Source: Pseudomonas sp.
GTDB taxonomy: Bacteria; Pseudomonadota; Gammaproteobacteria; Pseudomonadales; Pseudomonadaceae
Reading direction: 5' to 3'
Assembly (NCBI GenBank): GCA_029239415.1
Contig: JAQZAY010000088.1
Location: forward strand, 1 to 12,142
DNA length: 12,142 nucleotides
The notes beneath the pieces are model-generated. The model searched no databases. It saw only the letters and a list, made by a program, of their open reading frames with translations, and was not told the DNA's origin. Below are positions 1 to 6,707 of this stretch, one piece after another (position 1 is the first letter of the stretch; the number at the start of each line of letters is the position of its first letter). A program made the translations under genes and the position numbers.

Positions 1-37
1 AAGAGAGGGTGCGCTGCCATGCGACGACAGGACTTTC

Positions 38-46
38 TGTGGATAA
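38..46 (-). promoter_or_regulatory. DnaA box (TTATCCACA)
   Basis: The plus strand reads TGTGGATAA, the exact complement of the high-affinity DnaA box TTATCCACA. A degenerate relative, TGTGGGAAA at 50-58, follows with two mismatches. DnaA binding is inferred from the motif only. Confidence 0.5.
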
Positions 47-168
47 CTCTGTGGGAAAGCCTGGGACAGACCGCTGTAGACGGCATGGATGAAAGCCTTG
101 CGCCATCACCCTTGGCCTTGCTCTCACTGTGACGCTTCGAAATTGCCCCCAATCCGTGGGGAAAGGCC

Positions 169-177
169 TGTGGATAA
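169..177 (-). promoter_or_regulatory. DnaA box (TTATCCACA)
   Basis: This is a second perfect match in the same orientation, 131 bp from the first. A poor relative, CGTGGGGAA, lies just before it at 155-163. No AT-rich unwinding element and no replication gene (dnaA, dnaN, rpmH) is in view. It is more likely a DnaA-titrating or regulatory site than the origin. Confidence 0.5.
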
Positions 178-192
178 CATGCGCATACCCTG

Positions 193-222
193 CGCCAAGG
201 CTTCTAGCTTGGGGCTTTGGCG
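193..222 (+). terminator. Weak hairpin, possible terminator of an upstream gene
   Basis: CGCCAA at 193-198 pairs with TTGGCG at 217-222. The stem extends inward through a G-T pair to about 10 bp. The six-T run at 233-238 starts 10 nt after the stem, too far for a standard Rho-independent terminator. It could end transcription of a plus-strand gene left of the window. Confidence 0.25.
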
Positions 223-240
223 GGTTTGTACGTTTTTTGA

Positions 241-1095
<855 letters not shown>

Positions 1096-1097
1096 CC

Positions 1098-2207
1098 TCA
1101 GGCCAGGCGCTGCAAGCCTTCGAGGCAGGTCGCCAGGTGATAGGGCGTGGTCGAGGGCATGTCATGCCGGCTGACCGCGCCGCTGGCGTCCCGGCATTCG
1201 TGCCAGCCGCCAGGGTGCAGGAACCGTTCCTCGAGCGCGGTCAGTTGCCCAAGTACCCTGGCCTGGCTGTCCGGGCGCAATGCCAAGGCGCGCAGGTACT
1301 CGGCCTGGGCCCAGATACGCTGGGTGGCGTCGAGCACCTGGCCCTCCACGGCGAGCATCGCCAGCACCGCGGTGTCCTTCACGCCAAAGCTTTCGGCATG
1401 GGGAAAGGCGCGGCTGATCGAGGCATGCAGCGCGCTGCCACGCAGCAGCCGCGAGGTGTCGAGCAGGTAGAACCACTCGAACTGGTGGCCGGGTTCGAAC
1501 CAGTTGTCCACCGCCCCGCGAGGCTTTTCCAGCATCACCCCGTGCTGCGGGTCGATGAAGTGCGCCTGCAGGGCGTCGCACAGGTGCTCCAGGCGTGCTT
1601 GCACCGCAGCGTCGTCGCGCACCGCAAGTACCTGGAGGAAGGCCTCGGCCAGGTGCATCTGCGGGTTCTGCAGCGGGCCGCTGCCCAGGTCCGACCAGTC
1701 CTCGCCCAGGCTCGCCTCGAACAGGCCATCGGCGCGGGCAAAGCGCTCGTCCACCACACTGAGCGCCGCCTCCAGGGTGGACTCGACCAGCGGCTCGCGC
1801 ACCTTGCCCCAGTAATGGGCGCAGGCGAAGACGATGAAGGCGTGGGTATAGAGGTCCTTGCGCCGGTCCAGCGGCTGGCCCTGGGCGTCGATGCTGTAGA
1901 ACCAGCCGCCATGCTCGGCGTCGTGGAAATGCCGGCGCAGTGATCGAAACAGGGCTGCGGCGCGTTCTGCGGCGCCAGGCTGGCTGATGCGGCTGCTGAA
2001 CAGGTAGAGCTGGCGCGCGCAGGCCATGGCCCGGTAGCGCTGCACCGGCAATGGCTGCTGCTGGTCGTCGAGCGCCTCGAAGGGCAGCGCCAGGTCCGCG
2101 TTCCAGCCCGGCCCTTGCCACAGTGGCACGATGCGCTCGGCCAGGTGCCGGCTGAATCGGTCGAGGCGGGTTTGCAATTCAGGCGGGAAAGGGCGGGGGT
2201 CGGACAT
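1098..2207 (-). CDS. AGE-family sugar epimerase/isomerase
   Basis: Predicted cytoplasmic 369-aa (alpha/alpha)6-barrel enzyme of the N-acylglucosamine 2-epimerase family, which interconverts aldoses and ketoses or 2-epimers. Family landmarks are RxxACARQLYLFS near residue 59, NPQMHLAEA (N181, H185, E188), PGHQFEW (H241, E244, W245), W299 with E303, and STTPYHL (H357). H241 and H357 match the two catalytic histidines of the YihS/mannose-isomerase branch. The free-sugar substrate (mannose, fructose, glucose or a relative) cannot be read from sequence; a GlcNAc 2-epimerase role is less likely. I chose the ATG at 2207. A GTG 20 codons upstream would add a cysteine-rich tail unlike the family and would lie upstream of a candidate -10 at 2241-2246. 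Only a weak Shine-Dalgarno (GACGAG) is present. The gene follows the TetR gene by 74 bp on the same strand. Confidence 0.85.
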   Translation of the reverse strand: MSDPRPFPPELQTRLDRFSRHLAERIVPLWQGPGWNADLALPFEALDDQQQPLPVQRYRAMACARQLYLFSSRISQPGAAERAAALFRSLRRHFHDAEHGGWFYSIDAQGQPLDRRKDLYTHAFIVFACAHYWGKVREPLVESTLEAALSVVDERFARADGLFEASLGEDWSDLGSGPLQNPQMHLAEAFLQVLAVRDDAAVQARLEHLCDALQAHFIDPQHGVMLEKPRGAVDNWFEPGHQFEWFYLLDTSRLLRGSALHASISRAFPHAESFGVKDTAVLAMLAVEGQVLDATQRIWAQAEYLRALALRPDSQARVLGQLTALEERFLHPGGWHECRDASGAVSRHDMPSTTPYHLATCLEGLQRLA

Positions 2208-2240
2208 GGAAGCGCTCGTCGCTATCGGGCAATGCGCGCA

Positions 2241-2246
2241 ATGGTA
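2241..2246 (-). promoter_or_regulatory. Possible -10 element for the epimerase gene
   Basis: The minus strand reads TACCAT (4 of 6 to TATAAT), which would start transcription about 27 nt before the ATG at 2207. No good -35 was found at 16-18 bp, so the epimerase could instead be read through from the TetR gene. Confidence 0.3.
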
Positions 2247-2275
2247 GCAGGAATGCGCCGCCTGCACTTATGGCG

Positions 2276-2291
2276 CCCGGCCTAGGCCGGG
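2276..2291. repeat. 16-bp perfect palindrome over the tetR stop codon
   Basis: CCCGGCCTAGGCCGGG is a perfect palindrome that includes the regulator's stop codon (CTA on plus). As RNA it would form a 6-bp GC hairpin with a 4-nt loop. No T-run follows on either strand, so it is a poor terminator. It might be an attenuating or stabilising hairpin between the TetR and epimerase genes, or a protein site. Confidence 0.4.
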
Positions 2292-2914
2292 GGGTGCAAG
2301 CCCTGCCAGTGCCGCGCCCCGACGAAGATGAAGCGCAGCTGCTGGGTGATCTTCTCTTGCGGGCTGATCGCCAGCGGATCGCCGGGTGCCGGGCTGTCGA
2401 TCAGCTCGGGCAAGGTGGCGAAGACGGTCTTGACCACCAGGTCCGCCATCACCGTCAACGCGTCGGCGTCCAGGTGCTTCCAGCGCGGCATGCGCGACAG
2501 GTCGGTGGCCAGGTCGCTGCTGATGTCCTGGCGCAGGCGGCCGATCGCCTGGCGCACTACCTGCGAGCCGCCATATTGCTCGCGAGCCAGGAACAGGAAC
2601 TGCGCCCTATGCGCGGCGACCACATCGAGAAAGATGCGCACCGAGGCATCGGTGATCCCGCCCAGCTCGAACTCGTTCTTGCGCACCAGGCGGATCGTCT
2701 GGCGAAACGTCGCGTCGATCTCGCCGACCAGCGCCAGGCCCAGCGCGTCCATGTCGGTGAAGTGCCGATAGAAGCCGGTGGGCACTATGCCCGCTGTCCT
2801 CGCCACTTCGCGCAGGCTGATGCCACCAAAGCCCCGGCCACTCTCCATCAGCTGACAGGCAGCATCGAGCAAGGCCTGGCGGGTCTGTAGCTTTTGTTCG
2901 GCACGCGGCAGCAT
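2282..2914 (-). CDS. TetR-family regulator, FabR/DesT-like
   Basis: Predicted DNA-binding repressor of 210 residues. The N-terminal helix-turn-helix (about residues 33-52, SLREVARTAGIVPTGFYRHF) and the following TDMDALGLALVGE closely resemble E. coli FabR and Pseudomonas DesT. Those proteins sense acyl-CoA or acyl-ACP saturation and repress unsaturated fatty acid genes. The C-terminal ligand domain carries FLFLAREQYGGS and ends in a QLRFIFVGARHW segment like the FabR tail. Start at 2914 from the FabR-like N-terminus; no clear Shine-Dalgarno precedes it. No desaturase (desC, desB) or fab gene is in the window, so targets may be distant or autoregulatory. The gene lies downstream of a terminator and needs its own promoter. 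Family call is firm; the fatty-acid role is inferred. Confidence 0.85.
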   Translation of the reverse strand: MLPRAEQKLQTRQALLDAACQLMESGRGFGGISLREVARTAGIVPTGFYRHFTDMDALGLALVGEIDATFRQTIRLVRKNEFELGGITDASVRIFLDVVAAHRAQFLFLAREQYGGSQVVRQAIGRLRQDISSDLATDLSRMPRWKHLDADALTVMADLVVKTVFATLPELIDSPAPGDPLAISPQEKITQQLRFIFVGARHWQGLHPPA

Positions 2915-2945
2915 GAGTCAGGTATCGATGGCGGTACGGGCCAGC

Positions 2946-2975
2946 ACTCTAGATAAAAAAACGAAGCCCGGTCAA
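2946..2975 (-). promoter_or_regulatory. Candidate sigma-70 promoter of the TetR gene
   Basis: On the minus strand TTGACC (2975-2970, 5 of 6 to TTGACA) and TAGAGT (2951-2946, 4 of 6 to TATAAT) are 18 bp apart. They would give a leader of about 25 nt before the ATG at 2914. The -35 lies inside the loop and arm of the preceding terminator, and the T-run forms part of the spacer. Confidence 0.4.
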
Positions 2976-2986
2976 TGGACCGGGCT
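2954..2986 (-). terminator. Rho-independent terminator of the small repeat-protein gene
   Basis: AGCCCGGTC (2965-2973) and GACCGGGCT (2978-2986) form a perfect 9-bp GC-rich stem with a 4-nt loop. On the minus strand the stem is followed by TCG and seven Ts (2960-2954). It lies about 50 bp after the stop of the gene at 3266-3036. Confidence 0.88.
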
Positions 2987-3035
2987 CGGGAGGGGGAGGT
3001 TACGCTAGCCAGGCAGGCGGTCTCGGGCATGGCGA

Positions 3036-3266
3036 TCAGCCTGCACGGCTGATTTCGACCAGGCGGTCGGAGCCACCCTCGGCGATGCGGTCATTGCGCT
3101 CGATCAGGCGGTCGGAGCCACCTTCGGCGAGTGGGTCAAGCGGTTGGCTGATGCCGATCGAGCTGGAACGGGACTCGGCGCTCAGGTGCAGGTCGGCAGC
3201 CGGCAGGGCGAAGGCATTGGCGGCCAGGATGGACAGGGACAGGCTCAGCAGCAGTTGGCGTTTCAT
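3036..3266 (-). CDS. Small exported protein with AEGGSDRL repeats
   Basis: A 76-aa protein of unknown function. Residues 1-20 are a clear Sec signal peptide (MKRQ, then a Leu/Ser-rich core, then ANAFA) with cleavage expected after A20. The mature part is about 56 residues, hydrophilic and without cysteines. It ends in two tandem 15-residue units (46-60 and 61-75), each opening with L/I-AEGGSDRL. From memory, longer pseudomonad relatives carry many such units and are sometimes labelled 'phage infection protein', a name with no support here; this would be a short two-unit member. GAGGAG lies 10 nt before the ATG. It has its own terminator and a possible promoter, so it is probably monocistronic. 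Periplasmic or secreted location is inferred from the signal peptide. Confidence 0.75.
   Translation of the reverse strand: MKRQLLLSLSLSILAANAFALPAADLHLSAESRSSSIGISQPLDPLAEGGSDRLIERNDRIAEGGSDRLVEISRAG
3056..3085. repeat. Direct repeat unit 1 (30 bp)
   Basis: This copy matches 3101-3130 at 28 of 30 bases with a 45-bp period, equal to 15 codons. It encodes the second AEGGSDRL unit of the small exported protein. The repeat is also conserved at DNA level, suggesting recent unit duplication or slippage. Confidence 0.8.
3101..3130. repeat. Direct repeat unit 2 (30 bp)
   Basis: Partner of 3056-3085; the differences are C3059/T3104 and C3078/T3123. It encodes the first AEGGSDRL unit of the small exported protein. 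Confidence 0.8.
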
Positions 3267-3310
3267 GATCAGTGCTCCTCGGGGGACGCTGGAAAGTGGC
3301 TACGAGGGCA

Positions 3311-3316
3311 ATTCTA
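3311..3316 (-). promoter_or_regulatory. Possible -10 element for the small exported protein gene
   Basis: The minus strand reads TAGAAT (5 of 6 to TATAAT), giving a leader of roughly 38 nt. No convincing -35 is seen upstream. The rest of the 283-bp divergent region (3267-3549) holds two small inverted repeats, ATGGT-A-ACCAT at 3352-3362 and ATCGA/TCGAT at 3361-3375. Neither has an identified binder. Confidence 0.3.
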
Positions 3317-3491
3317 CGCTGGGTGGCCGCACAAGGAAGTTCATACCGGTAATGGTAACCATCGACGCCATCGATAGTGGCCCGGAACCGCTCTGGGACC
3401 GCGTTTGCGAGGGGAGAGGCGCGGCAGCCGCAAAAAAAACACCGCTGATAGGCTGCGTGATTAAACCCCAGGGGCTTTCATCAGTCCGACA

Positions 3492-3497
3492 TATCAT
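3492..3497 (+). promoter_or_regulatory. Possible -10 element for the AsmA-family gene
   Basis: TATCAT matches TATAAT at 5 of 6 and would start transcription about 46 nt before the ATG at 3550. No clear -35 exists at 16-18 bp. A 5-bp inverted repeat (TGTGC/GCACA, 3497-3513) overlaps its downstream edge and could be an operator. Confidence 0.3.
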
Positions 3498-3549
3498 GTG
3501 CCAATGGTGCACACACGCTGAGCCATGCAGTCATCAGGAGAAATACGCA

Positions 3550-5613
3550 ATGACGCGCCCCGCCAGAATCATTTCCTGGATTTTCGCCAGCCTGCTCGTG
3601 CTTGTCGCGGTGCTGGTGGTGGTCATCGCCACGTTCGACTGGAACCGCGTGAAGCCGTTCCTCAACGAGAAGGTCTCGGAGGCCTTGAACCGACCCTTCG
3701 CGATCAACGGCAACCTCGACGTGAAATGGCAACGCGAGCCTGAAGAGGGCGGCTGGCGCGCCTGGGTACCCTGGCCGCGGTTCATCGCCGATGACCTGAC
3801 CCTGGGCAACCCCGACTGGCTCAAGGAGCCGCAGATGGTCGGCCTTGAACATGTAGAGTTCCGCCTGTCGCCCGTGCCGCTGATCTTCCAGCAGATCGTC
3901 ATCCCGCGCATCGACCTCACCAAGCCCACGGCTTCCCTCACGCGCCTGGCCGATGGCCGCGCCAACTGGACCTTCGATTTCGGTCCCAAGGATGAAAGTG
4001 CCGAGCCCTCCAAGTGGGTGCTGGACATCGGGGCCATCGGTTTCGACCAAGGCAATGTCAGCTACGACGACCAGACCCTGAAAGCCGACGTGAAGGTACA
4101 GATCGACCCGCTGGGCAAGCCGATCCCGTTCAGCGAGATCATGGGCAAGGCCAGCTCGGACAAGGCGGGCGGGGCCCAGGACTACGCCTTTGGCCTCAAG
4201 GCGCAAGGCCGCTACAAGGGCCAGCCGGTCTCGGGCACTGGCAAGATCGGCGGCCTGCTGGCGCTGCAGGGTGCCGACGAGCCCTTCCCCTTGCAGGCCG
4301 ACGTGCGTATCGCCGATACCCATGTGGTGCTTGCCGGCGCCCTGACCGATCCACTGCATCTCGGCGCGCTCGACCTGCGGCTGCGCCTGTCGGGTGCCAG
4401 TCTGGGCAACCTGTATCCGCTGACCGGCGTGACCCTGCCTGACTCGCCGGCGTATTCCACCGACGGTCACCTGATCGCCAACCTGCAGGACCCCAAGGGC
4501 GCGACGTTCCGCTACGAGGGCTTCAACGGCAAGATCGGCGACAGCGATATCCATGGCGACCTGGCCTTCGCCTCGACCGAGCCACGGCCCAAGCTGTCCG
4601 GCAAGCTGGTGTCCAACCAGCTGCTGTTCAAGGACCTGGCGCCGCTGATCGGTGCAGATTCCAATGCCGAGCAGAAAGCCCGGGGCGGTGCCAGCAAGCA
4701 GCCCGCCGACAAGGTGCTGCCGGTCGAGGAGTTCCGCACCGACCGCTGGCGCGCCATGGACGCCGACGTCACTTTCAGCGGCAAGCGCATCGTCCACAGC
4801 GAGGAGCTGCCGTTCAAGGACCTGTCTGCCCATGTGCTGCTCGAAGACGGCCTCCTGCGCTTGGCGCCGCTGCGCTTTGGCGTGGCCGGTGGCAATCTCG
4901 ACGCCCGCATCCGCCTTGACGGGCGCAGCATGCCCCTGCAAGGGCGCGCGCAGCTGACCGCTCGCGGTTTCAAACTCAAGCAGCTGTTCCCGACCTTCGC
5001 GCCCATGCAGACCAGCTTCGGCGAGCTCAATGGCGATGCCGACCTGACAGGCCGGGGCAACTCGGTCGCGGCGCTGCTCGGCACGTCCAGTGGCGACTTG
5101 CGCCTGCTGATCAACGATGGCGCGATCAGCGGCAGCCTGATGGAGATCGCCGGGCTCAACGTCGGCAACTACGTGGTGGACAAGCTGTTCGGTGACGAGG
5201 AAGTGAAGATCAACTGCGCGGCGGCCGATGTCGGGATCAAGGACGGCCTGGCCACGACGCGCCTGTTCCTGTTCGACACCGAGAACGCCATCATCCATGT
5301 CGACGGTACCGCCAACTTCGCCAACGAAAGGCTGGACCTGAAGATCGCTCCCGAGTCCAAGGGCGTGCGGCTGTTCTCGCTGCGCTCGCCGCTCTACGTG
5401 CGCGGGTCGTTCGCCAACCCGAGTGCCGGTGTACAAGCCGTGCCCCTGGCGCTGCGCGGGGCGGGGATGATTGCCCTGGGCGTAACCGTAGGCCCGGCAG
5501 CCGGGCTGCTGGCCCTGATCGCCCCCAGCGGTGGCGAGCCCAACCAATGCTCGCCCCTGCTGGAGCGGATGAAGGCCGGCAAGGCGCCGCGGGAGGTCAA
5601 GGCGAAGTCCTAG
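3550..5613 (+). CDS. AsmA-family envelope protein (YhjG-like)
   Basis: Large periplasmic protein of 687 residues held by one N-terminal inner-membrane anchor (about residues 8-28), followed by the FDWNRVKPFLNEKVSEALNRPFAINGNL start typical of AsmA proteins in short form (FDWN, then KPFL). The rest is repetitive beta-rich sequence. A C-terminal AsmA region (about 480-610) contains GDADLTGRGNS, NDGAISGSLMEIAGLNVG and NFANERLDLKIAPESKG. Length and tail match E. coli YhjG. A second hydrophobic, glycine/alanine-rich stretch (about 637-657) and C667 close the protein. AsmA relatives are thought to bridge inner and outer membranes and affect phospholipid traffic; that role is inferred. The start at 3550 has AGGAGA 8 nt upstream. 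The frame is open back to 3085, but that extension has no signal and runs antisense through the small gene. Confidence 0.88.
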   Translation: MTRPARIISWIFASLLVLVAVLVVVIATFDWNRVKPFLNEKVSEALNRPFAINGNLDVKWQREPEEGGWRAWVPWPRFIADDLTLGNPDWLKEPQMVGLEHVEFRLSPVPLIFQQIVIPRIDLTKPTASLTRLADGRANWTFDFGPKDESAEPSKWVLDIGAIGFDQGNVSYDDQTLKADVKVQIDPLGKPIPFSEIMGKASSDKAGGAQDYAFGLKAQGRYKGQPVSGTGKIGGLLALQGADEPFPLQADVRIADTHVVLAGALTDPLHLGALDLRLRLSGASLGNLYPLTGVTLPDSPAYSTDGHLIANLQDPKGATFRYEGFNGKIGDSDIHGDLAFASTEPRPKLSGKLVSNQLLFKDLAPLIGADSNAEQKARGGASKQPADKVLPVEEFRTDRWRAMDADVTFSGKRIVHSEELPFKDLSAHVLLEDGLLRLAPLRFGVAGGNLDARIRLDGRSMPLQGRAQLTARGFKLKQLFPTFAPMQTSFGELNGDADLTGRGNSVAALLGTSSGDLRLLINDGAISGSLMEIAGLNVGNYVVDKLFGDEEVKINCAAADVGIKDGLATTRLFLFDTENAIIHVDGTANFANERLDLKIAPESKGVRLFSLRSPLYVRGSFANPSAGVQAVPLALRGAGMIALGVTVGPAAGLLALIAPSGGEPNQCSPLLERMKAGKAPREVKAKS

Positions 5614-5619
5614 ACATGA

Positions 5620-5645
5620 AAAAGGCCAGCAAATGCTGGCCTTTT
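5620..5645. terminator. Bidirectional Rho-independent terminator
   Basis: AAAAGGCCAGC pairs with GCTGGCCTTTT across a short AAAT loop, giving an 11-bp stem. It has Ts on the plus side and As before it that become Ts on the minus side. It lies between the convergent AsmA-family stop (5613) and ferritin-like stop (5665) and should serve both. Confidence 0.88.
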
Positions 5646-5664
5646 GGCAAAATCCTGTCGTGTT

Positions 5665-6195
5665 TCATAACCCCTGCAAAAGGTCCGCCATGTCATCGGC
5701 GTGCTCTTCTTCCTGGGCCAATATGTCCTCGAAGATGCGCCGGGTAGTTGGGTCCTTCTCGCCGATGTACTGGATGATCTCGCGGTAGCTGTCGATCGCG
5801 ATTCGCTCGGCCACCAGGTCTTCGAGCACCATTTCCTTCAGCGTGGCGCCGGCAACGTACTGGGCGTGCGAGTTGCGGCTCAGGTTGTCGGGGTTGAAGT
5901 CGGGTTCGCCGCCGAGCTGCACGATCCGCTCGGCCAGGCGGTCGGCGTGCTCGAGCTCCTGGTTGGCGTGCTCGAGGAATTCATCGGCGGCGACGCTGGC
6001 CTTCACGCCGCTGGCCATGAAGTAGTGGCGCTTGTAGCGCAGGGCGCAGACCAGCTCGGTGGCCAGCGATTCATTGAGCAGGCGCAGGATTTCATGGCGG
6101 TCGGCACTGTAGCCTTCGGTCACGGCGCCTTGCTCGACATGCTGTCGGGCCCGTTCGCGCAGGGTCTGCACGTCGGTCAGCTCCAGGTTTCTCAT
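5665..6195 (-). CDS. Bacterioferritin-like diiron protein without the haem methionine
   Basis: Cytoplasmic four-helix ferritin-like protein of 176 residues, expected to oxidise and store iron. Diiron ligands are all present: E47 (with Y54), E80-x-x-H83, E130 and E162-x-x-H165. Aligned by eye with E. coli Bfr, the haem-ligating Met52 position is L81. It is therefore probably a non-haem member and not a canonical Bfr, despite 'bacterioferritin' names given to relatives. It has about 28 residues before the first conserved helix motif, longer than Bfr. GGAG lies 8 nt before the ATG. osmE ends 50 bp upstream on the same strand with no hairpin between, so co-transcription is plausible. A Dps-type role cannot be excluded, but the ligands sit within the bundle as in ferritins. 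Confidence 0.85.
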   Translation of the reverse strand: MRNLELTDVQTLRERARQHVEQGAVTEGYSADRHEILRLLNESLATELVCALRYKRHYFMASGVKASVAADEFLEHANQELEHADRLAERIVQLGGEPDFNPDNLSRNSHAQYVAGATLKEMVLEDLVAERIAIDSYREIIQYIGEKDPTTRRIFEDILAQEEEHADDMADLLQGL

Positions 6196-6245
6196 GTTCG
6201 GTCTCCGGTCGATCAGGTCGGGTCAATCACGGTGTCTCGAGAAGA

Positions 6246-6587
6246 TCAGGCGCCAGGCGCGGCTTGCCTGTCTTCTTCGCGTTGTTTGCAGGTCTTGAAG
6301 CCCTTGGCATCGACGTGGCCGGTGGCATCGAAGCGCACGTAGTAGGGCTGCTGCTTGCCGTCGCGGTTGAGGATGTAGTCGTTGCAGGTGCCCCCGTTCG
6401 GCAGGTCGATCACGAACGACGGGCTGCCGCCGATGGCGATGACTTTCTGCATGGTCATGCCATGCTCGACCTGCTTGACCAGCGGCTGGTCACGGTAGGT
6501 CACGTAGTCCACCGGGTTTTCCGGACGGCTGCCGCAGGCTGCCAGGGTGGCGCTGGCCAGAAGGATTGCCAGGGTCTGCTTGTACAT
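6246..6587 (-). CDS. osmE: Osmotically inducible lipoprotein OsmE
   Basis: Small envelope lipoprotein of 113 residues, near the 112 of E. coli OsmE. A lipobox LAAC places the lipidated cysteine at C18. The +2 residue is glycine, compatible with outer-membrane sorting. The mature protein has one SmpA/BamE-type fold: VKQVEHGMTMQKVIAIGGSP, then GGTCNDYIL and the OsmE-like ATGHVDAKGFKTC. Two more cysteines, C68 and C100, could form a disulfide. AAGGAG lies 7 nt before the ATG. E. coli osmE is induced by osmotic stress and stationary phase. From memory P. aeruginosa osmE belongs to the AlgU regulon, and an AlgU-like promoter is present upstream here. It may be the first gene of an osmE-ferritin unit. 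Its precise function is unknown in the family. Confidence 0.92.
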   Translation of the reverse strand: MYKQTLAILLASATLAACGSRPENPVDYVTYRDQPLVKQVEHGMTMQKVIAIGGSPSFVIDLPNGGTCNDYILNRDGKQQPYYVRFDATGHVDAKGFKTCKQREEDRQAAPGA

Positions 6588-6618
6588 GGTTCCGCTCCTT
6601 GCTCAAGGTTCGTTCAGC

Positions 6619-6646
6619 TTTGAACCGCGTGCGGCGCCAGGAGTTC
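6619..6646 (-). promoter_or_regulatory. Candidate AlgU (sigma-22/sigma-E type) promoter of osmE
   Basis: On the minus strand GAACTC (6646-6641) and TCAAA (6623-6619) lie 17 bp apart, against the AlgU consensus of GAACTT, 16-17 bp, TCTGA. The -35 matches 5 of 6; the -10 is weaker. The leader would be about 25 nt. Confidence 0.4.
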
Positions 6647-6707
6647 GATTGCGCACATGCCTGGCAGCCCGTAATGTTGGCGACTGGCCACTGGGCAGGA
6701 AAGCGGC

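Noticed and set aside
1137..1943. A 268-codon plus-strand frame opposite the epimerase gene
   Set aside because: Antisense shadow; the minus strand has the AGE catalytic motifs.
2208..2267. GTG start for the epimerase 20 codons upstream
   Set aside because: It would add a cysteine/histidine-rich tail not expected in the family, and a candidate -10 element lies inside this segment.
3056..3130. Possible CRISPR-like repeats
   Set aside because: Only two copies, with a 15-bp gap that is a multiple of three and codes for protein; they are coding repeats of the small exported protein.
3085..3549. Upstream extension of the AsmA-family reading frame
   Set aside because: The frame is open, but the N-terminal membrane anchor and the AGGAGA site both place the start at 3550. 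The extension would overlap the small exported-protein gene antisense.
3481..5547. A 688-codon open frame on the minus strand, opposite the AsmA-family gene
   Set aside because: It is fully antisense to a gene with clear family motifs and codon bias. Its product is rich in Gly, Gln, His, Arg and Val without any recognisable domain, as expected of an antisense frame in GC-rich DNA.
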